Shown here piece by piece: positions 1 to 9,000 of a stretch of DNA of 64,000 nt. The notes beneath the pieces were generated by a model. That model had not been told where the DNA came from and did no database searches. It was given only the letters and a program-made list of their open reading frames with translations. Position 1 is the stretch's first letter; each line of letters starts with the position of its first letter. The translations under genes and the position numbers were made by a program. Source of the stretch: Kalmanozyma brasiliensis GHG001 (Eukaryota; Basidiomycota; Ustilaginomycetes; Ustilaginales); NCBI RefSeq assembly GCF_000497045.1, contig NW_015961950.1, positions 62,001 to 126,000 of the forward strand. Direction: 5' to 3'.

Positions 1-1196
1 CCACGGCAGGGTGAGATGGTACACCGACCGTGACCTGCGACTCTCTGTGTGAAGGAAAGGCGCAGAGGATCGTATGACTTCCCTTTCCTACCCTCGACAA
101 GCAGAAGCGCGCAGTGGCAGGATGAAGCCATGTTGCAGGGCGAGCATCGGTCGATCAATGCAGCTGGCGGTGAACGAGAAGAAGCGCGACAGCTCAGGCA
201 GCACAGCCCTTATGCTTGGCTCGGTGTGAATCAATAAAAAGACCCTCGCATCTCAGCCGACCTCTTCACCACCAAATCGGATCGTCTCTTTTATCGATTC
301 AGCTCGATCCCGTCGCCGTCGGTTGCGAAGAGGTGAAACCGAGCTTGCTATGAGCCTGCAGGCCTGCAACTGGGCCGCATGATGTCGCACATCTGGAGTG
401 CCTCGTACGCAAGTGCCTCATCGTCGTTGGTTCGAGTCCTGCTTTGCTATGCCCTCCAGAGATCCTTTGCACGTCCTGCTCGATACGAGGAACGTCACTG
501 GCCTGCCCCCTTGGATCATGCAACTGAAGAAATCGTGTCTGAAGACTGTCTCATGACCCACGAGAGAATATTCTCACTCGTTCCTACGCGGCTCAGTCCC
601 ATTGTTCTCGCTGCAAACAGAAAGCCACTCCGTCGGGCCAGCCGAAGCATGAGAGGCACTCTACACGCTTCCAAGCGCCGCTGATGCGCGATCTCACCAG
701 AGCCATCGTCGCGACGAATTTGCATGCGAACCTGCAGGTTGACAATCGCATGAATCGTATCGGATCCCACGCCGTGGGACCCCCTTTGTGTTGTCTCTCT
801 TTCCACCCTTGGGAAATGCCTCCGTCTGAGACAACTTGTCGATCGCAAGAGACCCTGGAAGCGAACTTCGAATGCTCAAATTAAAATCCTAATTAATTGT
901 TTTCCTACCAAGCTCGAGGGATCAACACGCTGCAGATCTCTTGCGCTTCGGCTTTCCCGTGAGACGGGTCCCCTCGTTTTGCGGCCACACCCGCACCGCT
1001 TCTCCGCCGACCGCGGGCGACGTTCACCATGCAGCTCCGTGCAGCTCCTGGAAACATGTGGGATCCGACTTTTCCCATCGCAACAAGCAAGGCGGGCCTC
1101 CTTCCGTGCAGCCCAAGTCATGCCGGCTCACCCGCGCGTCAGACCGTCGGCCGGATCCCGCAGGCGCTCAAACCCATCTGCATCCCAAGCAGCCGC
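1..1196. other. No gene seen (left edge)
   Basis: No open frame here has recognisable protein character; those present are short or Arg/Ser/Pro-rich chance frames. A small AT-rich patch lies near 880-900. The stretch is the 3' flank of the UPF0598 gene and may hold the end of a gene outside the window. Confidence 0.5.
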
Positions 1197-2024
1197 TCAA
1201 CGGCCGAGCAATCCGAGCTTGTACCTCCTCCCCTTCCATTCGATGCTCCCACCTTCGCCCCTCTCAAAAGCGTCAGGGTCGATGTCCAGCCCATCAGCCA
1301 GTCGGGTCAGCACCAGATTCGACCCGAGCAGACTCAGTCTTCCGTACTTGTCCGTTGCGCCCTCTTTCTTCCGGCGCGAGGGTTGGGGGGACGGGTGGTA
1401 GACGTACCCGTTCGTCGGGTCGACTACGAGCGCGTCTGGTTGAAACGTCTCCGTCTGCCTTCCGGCCCATGAAAGCTGCCCATCGTCACTCAGCTCGCGG
1501 AACACGATCGGGGTGTCTTGGCAGCGAAGCAGGTTGAGTTCAGGTCCGCAGGGTGAGATCCACTCGTACCCTTCCGAGTTGCCTTGCTCGCATGCAGCGT
1601 TGTACAGGTCGTCCCGCGACCGTGTGTCATTTGCATCGGGAATACCGTTGAAGGGAGGAACATCGCTCCAGTCTTGCGGCAGCGTTGAGTTGGGTGCGGT
1701 GAGAATGTCGTGCCGTGAGATGCTCCCTGAGTCGTTGTACGAAGGGGAGGCGGTGAGAGAAGCTGGGTTCGGCCGCACACGCTTGAAGAAGAAGTCAAGA
1801 AACTCGACATTCTTGAAGCAGCTCGTGAGGTTTTTGGGCACCGTATCGTGGAGAAAGAGTTGGCCGTGCACGTCGACTACGTAGCGATACACTCGGAAGG
1901 GTGGGCCTGTCGAGGTGGTCTTGCTCGCACGTGCGAAGGTGGTGGTGATGGCTCGACAGGGTGTCGGCATTGGTCGAGTCGCAGCGAACACTGATCGCCG
2001 TGTCAGTCCCGCTGTCAGCATCAT
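1197..2024 (-). CDS. UPF0598 (DUF4505) family protein, probably mitochondrial
   Basis: A 275-residue protein of the UPF0598/DUF4505 family (human C8orf82 type), whose biochemical role is not established. The family signature is clear at residues 44-86: a Tyr-rich strand, the stretch VDVHGQLFLHDT, then a KNLTSCFKN and FLDFFFKR block. The middle holds the family hallmark SPCGPELNLLRCQDTPIVF, followed by a YVYHPSPQP strand. The N-terminus is Arg/Thr/Ser-rich with no acidic residue for about 35 residues, which fits a mitochondrial targeting sequence (inference). Two ATGs are adjacent; the first is used. No intron. It is divergent from the mitochondrial S8 gene 360 bp away. Compared with the roughly 216-residue human protein it carries extra low-complexity residues in the middle. 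The family call is firm; localisation is inferred. Confidence 0.85.
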   Translation of the reverse strand: MMLTAGLTRRSVFAATRPMPTPCRAITTTFARASKTTSTGPPFRVYRYVVDVHGQLFLHDTVPKNLTSCFKNVEFLDFFFKRVRPNPASLTASPSYNDSGSISRHDILTAPNSTLPQDWSDVPPFNGIPDANDTRSRDDLYNAACEQGNSEGYEWISPCGPELNLLRCQDTPIVFRELSDDGQLSWAGRQTETFQPDALVVDPTNGYVYHPSPQPSRRKKEGATDKYGRLSLLGSNLVLTRLADGLDIDPDAFERGEGGSIEWKGRRYKLGLLGR

Positions 2025-2384
2025 TGCACACTCATCTGGAGTACTGCGGTTTCTGTGTGCATCTGCTCGGCGCCATGTTCGTGATCGTCGTCGGTGAAGG
2101 TGGGCCGATACCTTGAAACGAGTCTCATGTCGGAAGGATCAGGTGGAGGTCAAAAATGCATCACCTTGTCATCTTTACCGGCGTAACAATAAATTGCCCG
2201 ATCTGAGCCGGTTCCGAGGAACACGGCGAGATTTTTGACCTTTTCAGAAGAACCCCTCTCGACCCTCTTCCTTGCCTCCCTCAGACACCATCCCGACCCT
2301 CATCAGCAGCAACTCTCATCTCGAAAGCGCATCTCAACACCCGACGGACGAGCACAAGATCCTCCTTCGTGCGTCTCGATCATC
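2025..2384. promoter_or_regulatory. Divergent promoter between UPF0598 and mitochondrial S8 genes
   Basis: A 360-bp gap between two ATGs pointing away from each other. The half next to the S8 gene is C/T-rich, typical of fungal 5' leaders. No specific operator was recognised. Confidence 0.5.
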
Positions 2385-2846
2385 ATGCCGCTCCACGCCG
2401 ACCTATGCACCATCCTTCAAAACGCCTCTCGCGCGCGCCTTCGGTCGATCCCCATCGCCTCGACCCGCGATAACCTCTCCATCCTCTCCATCCTTCTTCA
2501 GCACGGATTCGTCCACAATGTCGTCCGAGGCACACAAACGGGTCCTTCTCCTGGATCATACACCGCAGCAAGCCCGGCAGCCCGCAGATTGTGGGTCGAT
2601 CTCAAGTTCCGACCGGACGACAGGCCCGTGTTGGAATCTATGAATGTCGTTTCGAAGCCAAGTAGGAAGTTGACCATGGATAAGGACGAGCTGTTGCGAT
2701 TCGCAACGGGGAGGAGGGCCAAATTCGTCAAGCCACTGGATATGGGTGAGATCGGGATTGTGGATTGCGGCAAGAACGGGTGGTGGGAGGTGAGGGATGC
2801 GATTAGGAGAGGGTATGGCGGAGAGGTCGTTGCGAGGGTGTCGTAG
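2385..2846 (+). CDS. MRPS8: Mitochondrial small-subunit ribosomal protein uS8m
   Basis: A 153-residue protein of the bacterial-type uS8 family, predicted to be part of the mitochondrial 37S/28S subunit, where S8 binds the central domain of small-subunit rRNA. Seen: an N-terminal block with DLCTILQNASRARL, then LSILSILLQHGFVHNV matching the S8 pattern of a helix followed by GF and a strand, and near the C-terminus GEIGIVDCGKNGWWEVRDA matching the S8 C-terminal strand-turn. The frame stays open upstream to 2235, but the Met at 2385 gives the family-like N-terminus. No intron. It lies head-to-head with another probable mitochondrial protein gene. The length is close to other fungal mitochondrial S8 proteins. 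Confidence 0.85.
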   Translation: MPLHADLCTILQNASRARLRSIPIASTRDNLSILSILLQHGFVHNVVRGTQTGPSPGSYTAASPAARRLWVDLKFRPDDRPVLESMNVVSKPSRKLTMDKDELLRFATGRRAKFVKPLDMGEIGIVDCGKNGWWEVRDAIRRGYGGEVVARVS

Positions 2847-3489
2847 GTTGGCCTCTCATGCTCTCCATCACCACTCGATGCGACTCACAGTCTCGTAGCT
2901 CTAAGAGCGAATCACACGACAAGATTGTCGTCCTTCTTCAGGACCACGCCATCAAAAAGCCGCAACGTCATGCGCACCGACCGCTCCCGGCCCCTTCACC
3001 ACCACATCTTTGTATTTGTACCCTGCATTGCATTCATACATCCGCTTGCTATCCTCTACTCGTGCATGTGCATGCCGCTGGGCTCTTGTTCGTCATCGCG
3101 TGCAGAGCTTGGCGTTGAGCATCCTGATCTAAATGTGCGGAAGGAACAGTCACGTGCGAGTGGCCCAGCGCTCGGATCTAACACATTGATATCATTCGCC
3201 TGACACAGACCACTCTCCACGCACACTTCTTTGCTGTCAACGACGTTCTTCCACACCCTCCCGTCAGACGAACAACGATCTGGGACAATCATTCAGCACA
3301 TTCGCTCCCTCACACAGCACCACATACCGTCCGAGGCATCGAATCAGCGAACAGTCTACCAGCTCCAGTCACTCGCGCCCAACTACAGCATCAGCACAGC
3401 CTCACGCCATCGACGTTGCGCCCTGTCGACGATCCCTTGTCCTCGCACGCACGCTCTCGAAGAAACGCAGTGAGCGGCTGTACAGCACG
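2847..3489. other. Intergenic, no gene seen
   Basis: Contains the S8 3' end and the Yos1 leader. The last 250 bases are rich in C, A and T with few G, as in fungal 5' leaders. Short open frames show no family resemblance. Confidence 0.5.
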
Positions 3490-3856
3490 ATGTTCGGTCT
3501 GGGTTCAGCGTTCTACCTGATCCTGTTCATCACGAATGCGCTAGCCGTTCTATCGGAGGATCGGTTCCTGGCACGAGTGGGGTGGTCGTCGCATGCGCTC
3601 GCGGGAGGCAACTCGTTCGACCAAGGATTCCAGTCCAACCCCTACGCTGCGGGTGCCGGGGGTGAGAATGTCACCATCAAGGCGAGGTTGATCAATCTTA
3701 TCTCCGCTGTAAGGACGTTGATGCGAAGTAAGTTTGCCCCCCTATCCAGATCGTACTGCTCACCCGAACGCTGACCCCGAACGCTTTTTGTGCATGACAG
3801 TCCCTCTCGTGGTCATAAACATCGTCGTCGTCATCTATCTCATCGTTCTAGGGTAG
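3490..3856 (+). CDS. YOS1: Yos1 / IER3IP1-like ER-Golgi transport protein (2 exons)
   Basis: Exons 3490..3727 and 3801..3856 encode 97 residues. Yos1 is a small membrane protein that works with the Yip1-Yif1 complex in ER-to-Golgi COPII transport. The N-terminus FGLGSAFYLILFITNALAVLSEDRFL is the family's first membrane helix and LSEDRFL signature. GWSS and ARLINLISAVRTLMR follow, and exon 2 supplies IPLVVINIVVVIYLIVLG, the second membrane helix. The intron has a GTAAGT donor at 3728 and a GACAG acceptor ending at 3800, with a CTGAC branch-like site at about 3770. It splits an Ile codon, so the exon join reproduces the conserved MRIP stretch. The length matches the family (about 80-90 residues). 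It converges on the SIS1 gene 199 bp downstream. Confidence 0.93.
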
Positions 3857-4055
3857 AAGCAAGCAATCAAAAAGCAGCATTTCGGATGGTTCGCACAGGC
3901 TCGTGACGCGGAGATGACGCTCAATGACTCACGACTCAGCAACACGCTCTTACCGACTGAAAAACATGTGACAAGATGCATTGCATTGGAAAACCGGAAC
4001 ACGAAAAGATGCGAGATTCTTGACAGGATGATGGGACGGACACGACAACGCCATC

Positions 4056-5279
4056 TCAAGGAGCGAGGACCTTCCTCAACCCCTCCTTCTGCGCCGGCGT
4101 CAGATTGTCCGGCAACTGCACACTCCACTCGACCACCAGATCGCCCTTGCGCTTGCCGCCCGTCTTGCTGATGGGCATGCCCTCGTTGGCCAGCCTCGTC
4201 GTCTTTCCGGGCGTGATGGTGTTCTTCCCCGCTACAGGTTGTGGGATAGGGATATCGATCTTGCGTCCATCCAACGTTTCCACCTGCCTCCTCGATCCAG
4301 GGGTGCCAGGCTTGGGCGGGTCGAGTGCGTCCACCAGATTCAAGGGTATTGTGACGCGCAGGTCGTCGCCATCGCGTCGGAAGTGCGGATGGGGCTTCTC
4401 GTCGACGATGAAGACCACATCCTGGAAAAGACCAGGGGAGACTTCGTGCCCAGCTCCACCGAACCGGATCTTGGTCCCCTTCTTCCAGCCTGGCTTGACT
4501 TCGACCGTGAGGATCTTTTCCTCCGAGCCGCCGGAGGCGAGCTTGCGCCCAACCTTGAGACGTTTGGTGGTGCCGGTGTAGAGGTCCTGCAGCGAGAGGG
4601 GAAGTTGCTTTTCGACGTCGCTGGGCTTTTCTTCGGGTGCCGAAGCGGTTGGGCCTGCGCCTGCGCCTGGCATGCCACCGCCAAAGTTGAACCCACCAGG
4701 CATTCCGCCGCCACCAGCTTTCCTTCGCGATCCGCCTCCGCCGAACATGTCTTCCATACCACCCATACCTCCCATTCCTCCCATACCTGGCATGCCGCCC
4801 ATGCCGCCACCCATACCTCCTCCGCCGAAGGGGTTGGCTCCACCGAAGATGCTGGCAAAGATGTCGTTGGGATCGCTTGGAGAGAAGCCTCCCATGCCGC
4901 CTTTACCACCCATACCGCCAGGCGCGCCACTGGTAAACGTGAACGTCCTGCCTCCGCCTCCTGGGAAGCTACCAAACCCACCTCCTGCTCCACCAGGGAA
5001 GCCGCCGAATCCACCGCCCGCCCCATCTGCGCCTGGTGGTGGGCCGCCGGCACCCTTCAGCCCTTCCTCTCCAAATTGATCGTAGATCGCCCGCTTGTTC
5101 TTGTCGCTCAGCACCTCAAACGCCTCGCCAACCTCCTTGAACTTTTTGTTGGCCGTCTCGATGTTGTCCTTGTTGCGGTCTGGGTGCCATTTGAGCGCCG
5201 CCTTCTTGTACGCCTTTTTGAGTGTTTCGTCGTCGGCATCTTTGGACACGCCGAGCACTTTGTAGTAGTCTGCGCCCAT
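4056..5279 (-). CDS. SIS1: Class II Hsp40 co-chaperone, Sis1/DNAJB type
   Basis: A 407-residue J-protein that delivers unfolded clients to Hsp70 and stimulates its ATPase. The J domain is residues 4-69 with the HPD triad at 32-34 in [11 protein letters not shown] Gly/Phe-rich linker (about 75-115) is followed by a Gly/Met-rich segment with repeated GGM (about 115-185), a layout characteristic of yeast Sis1 rather than Ydj1. No CxxCxGxG zinc-finger repeats are present, which places it in class II. The C-terminal substrate-binding domains begin near [18 protein letters not shown] and contain [18 protein letters not shown] and the [11 protein letters not shown] strand typical of DNAJB proteins. 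Single exon, ATG at 5279. Cytosolic/nuclear by homology. A long antisense open frame over it is a codon-bias shadow. Confidence 0.95.
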   Translation of the reverse strand: MGADYYKVLGVSKDADDETLKKAYKKAALKWHPDRNKDNIETANKKFKEVGEAFEVLSDKNKRAIYDQFGEEGLKGAGGPPPGADGAGGGFGGFPGGAGGGFGSFPGGGGRTFTFTSGAPGGMGGKGGMGGFSPSDPNDIFASIFGGANPFGGGGMGGGMGGMPGMGGMGGMGGMEDMFGGGGSRRKAGGGGMPGGFNFGGGMPGAGAGPTASAPEEKPSDVEKQLPLSLQDLYTGTTKRLKVGRKLASGGSEEKILTVEVKPGWKKGTKIRFGGAGHEVSPGLFQDVVFIVDEKPHPHFRRDGDDLRVTIPLNLVDALDPPKPGTPGSRRQVETLDGRKIDIPIPQPVAGKNTITPGKTTRLANEGMPISKTGGKRKGDLVVEWSVQLPDNLTPAQKEGLRKVLAP

Positions 5280-6088
5280 GGTTGGGTTGTTGTTTGAACG
5301 AGTGTGGGAGGTACGCTGCCTCTTGTGGGGTGGGGGTCCGGTGCGTGCTTGGTGAGCGTAAATTTTGAAAGAGCTACTTCAGCGTCGAGATGCTAGGTGC
5401 TTGCTACAGGCGGAGTGTGTGTGGGGTCGCAGAAGGGGTCAAGCTTATCTCGAGATGGTAGAAGGAGGGCGATGAGACTTGCCGCAGATGCTGATGCGGA
5501 TGCTACCTTGAGGTGTGGAAGTAGACACGAATGAGACGAGGCGAGTCCGCCAATGTGTTGCTGCTGAGCGTTGTGATGTTGGTAGTGTGCGAGATAGGAC
5601 GAGCCCGAAAATTGCTCTCAATGCTATAAGCAAGATGATTGTGGTAGGGGGAAAGAGAGTGCTGAGCGAAAAGAGTTCGGGATGTATAGCAACCCAAAAC
5701 CTTAATGATTCAGCCCGCACCTTGCCTTTAAGCTCACGTCACAACTTGACCGTGCGCCTGTCCCATGCTGCGCGCTGCAGTCACTTTTTTTTTGGTCGGC
5801 TCGCTTCCTCCACTTTCCATGCTGCACGTCTTGAGCCTTCTTTGCCGCTCTCGCGCCCTCTCGAATCTTCTCCGCGGGTGGGGCAGCTGAAGAACAACGG
5901 CTTAACATGGGTAAAAGTCGATCGGAGATCTCGGCAAGATCAGCCTTACGTCTGCACCACTACCGACCACAAGCGACTTCTTCTTCGTCCAAGAGAATGT
6001 CTATATATTGCGAAGCGAAGGCGATGTGCAGTCAGATGAGCCAAAGATATAGAAGCATCGCCAGACATCGGCAAGGCTAACAGTATCC
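5280..6088. other. Intergenic: SIS1 promoter side
   Basis: Lies upstream of SIS1 and downstream of the 1751-residue gene. Contains a run of nine T near 5787. No perfect three-box heat-shock element was found; one GAA-TC-TTC pair at 5863-5870 is too little to call. No gene seen. Confidence 0.45.
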
Positions 6089-9000
6089 TCATCTGGCCGA
6101 ATTGACGGTAGAGGCTCCGCTGGGCGGGGTCAGGGTGGCTGGCGCATCTGGGGGGACCTGTGTTCGCCAGTTGTGGATCGAAGATGCTTTAGGGTCAAGC
6201 ATCATGGCGATAGGATTTGGCGTCATTGTCGCTCCCATCTGCGGGCTCGCAGCCATCATCGGCATCGTCATGGCAGGAGACATGGCTCCTGATTGCATGG
6301 CGTTGGGAACGCCAATCTGAGAGCCTGGAGCCATGGGTATTCCCATTTGCATTGGTGTCGACATTGGCATGCTGAAGGGCAGTCCAGCGCCAGACGTCGG
6401 CAGGCCATCGAACTGAGGCATCCCCATCATCGATCCGTTCGTTGGCATGCCGATCATCGAGTGCCGAGGATCCGCCATACCCATGGCCATACCGCCCATC
6501 ATGCTAGGCACTCCGCTCATTCTGTGGAGCATGACCGAAGAGCGCATGTCCACTCCGGAAGGCGACATGATGGCGGACCCCGACGGTGACATACCGCCAA
6601 AGCGGGATGGCTGCTGCTGCTGTTGTTGCTGTTGCTGCTCCCTTTCGGATTGTAGTTGTCGGATGAGTTCTGCCTGCTCGGCGATGATAGCTGCTTGAGG
6701 GTGCACATAGCCCAGTGGCTGGTCGTCGTCGCTGTCCTCCTCCTCCTCGCTGCCATCGTCCTCCTGGTCTGCATCCCCGTCAACCCTGGATTGCTCCGCG
6801 TCAGCGGCCGCATCGACGTCGTCCGTGCTAACTTGTCGCGCGAGCTTGGCGGCCCTCTTCTGCGCCTTTGCCGCTTGCCTGGCTTCCTTCTCTGCTCGTT
6901 TCTGATTCTCGAGGGCAGTGCGCATCGCAAGAAGCGCGGCGTTTCCTCCCGGATGTCTCTGACCAAGGGGCAAATCCTCATCAGAATCGTCGTCTTCCAT
7001 CAGCTGCGCAGCTTTCACAGCGGCCGGTTGTGAGAAGGGCGCCTTGAAGTCATCGTACGCCACGCTCGTCGTTTCAGGCAAGCTGCCCGGCCGAGGCGAG
7101 GAGATGACGGCAGGTTCCGCGCCTGCGTCGCGGTCCAGACTTTGATGCAAGGACGCAAAGTCCAGATCCAGCTTGCCACCACCCAGCATCGCGGACTGTC
7201 GAATGCGTTTCTGCTTCAAGGCCGCGAGTGGAAGCTCTTCGTCAGACGAGTCGGCATCGCCCGACCTCGCTGGGTTAAGCGAAAGGCCTGCAGCGAACGA
7301 GACCGGACGCGATGCAACATTCTTCTTGACCTGAGCGAGGGGAAGGTCGTCGTCGCTTGATTCTGGTCCCTGATCGTCATTCTGCTCAGGCTCGACGTCC
7401 GAGTGGATGAGCCATTCCTGTGCCGCCGCCTCCTCGCCAGCGAGCAGATTGAGACTCCTTCGGCCGGACTGTGCTTGGTCGCGCGCGTTGGAGTCCTCGT
7501 CAAGATCAAGCGCGAGCACAGGAGGCACCAGAGGAGACTGTCCCATCGCGAGTGTCTGAGATTCGACTTCCTCCTCCTCGTGCAGAGCTTTCTGCGAGGG
7601 CGTGATGGACGAAACATCGACGTTGGAGCCGGCAAAGCTCGCCGTACTGGGGATTGCCGAGCCGTTCGAGATGCCGAGATGCTGTGCGGAGTTGCTCTTC
7701 TTGCCCTTTCGTCCGAGCGTAAAAAGGCCGCGTTCCTTCCTGGCCTTCGCCTCAGCTTCCCGTTGCTGCTGGGCCGCCGCTTCCAAGTCTGCTTTTTGCC
7801 GAGCTTGCTCCGCCTCTCGCGCCTCGTCATCCCGCCTCTTGGCCATCTCCCGTGCCCAGACCTGATCAGCGCCGAAGACAGCCTCCATGCGTTCCCTCGT
7901 GTCGTTGAAGCCAACAGGCTTGTCTCGGAAGGTGCGGGCAACGCTTGGCGCCACGGAAGCGTCATCGTCGAAGACAGAGCCAGCGGGACGCTGTAAAGCT
8001 GAACGGTCGCCATCACCGTCGATCTGCAGCTCGGCGACTTCACCATCCTCGTGTTGCACCTGTCCGTAGAATCGGGCCTTGGATTTGCGCACCTGGTTTC
8101 GCTCAGTGGCAAGGTCGAGCAGACTCTTGCCGTAGAGCTTGCCGGCGGGCTTGCTGTCGTCGACCCATCGTTTGTCGTCGTCGCTTGCCCAGAGGTCTGA
8201 GTCTGTCTCGCTACCAGTGACCTCCTCTTCGGTGCTTGTGCTGCTGAGGTCCAAGTCTTCATCCGGACTGAGCTCGTCCACGCCAGCCTCCTTGAACGAC
8301 TTGCCTTCTTTGAGCGCTTCCTCCCTCTTGGCGCGGCGGACGCGGCGGGCGGCTTTACGCTTGCGCTTCTCCTTGACGAGACGCTTTGCAGCGCGCTTGG
8401 CTGAGCGGCTTTGCTTTTTGATGTCGGCGAGCGGTTTGTCATCGTCATCCGAGTCGTCGACCTGGTCAGGATGGAAGACGTCATCGACACGAGTGCCAGC
8501 TTCCCAGCCCCATCCTTCCCGCTCGTCTTCGTTTTGCACGAGATGGTTTCGGAACAGAGCGGTGGTAGGAGCTGCAGCACGTCGTCCGATGCCACGAGGC
8601 GCGGCGGCCGGCACCTGGACGGTTCTGCCCACCTCGACAGCTTTGAGTCGCGGAGCAGGCTGCTGCTGCTGTTGCTTCTTGTTGCCCATCTTGGCAGCGA
8701 ACATGGGCTGAGGCCCGTTGGCGCTGTGCACAACCAAGCTGCGCATGGGAGGCAAATCACCTCGGCTGTTGTGCAGAACGAACCCATCAGGGACGTGCAG
8801 GCTGTGGCGCTTGGAGGCAGGAGCAGTGGTATCTGCATCCTTCAATCGCAGTTTGGGCGCAAACTCGGTACCTTGCAAAGGCTGCGGCATAACGATGGTC
8901 TGCGGCGTGCGAGCAGCTAGGCCTAGAGGACGAAGAGGGCCTCGACGCGGAGGACTGACGTAGTCGTCATCGATGTCGTGCATATCTTCCGTCTGAGCGG

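Noticed and set aside
4239..5297. 352-codon frame antisense to SIS1
   Set aside because: Antisense to a clear Hsp40; its Ala/His/Thr runs derive from the Gly-rich repeats.
7216..8838. 540-codon frame inside the 1751-residue gene, same strand
   Set aside because: Very Ser/Arg/Thr-rich out-of-frame reading without domains. The long gene's frame has consistent composition and repeated motifs.
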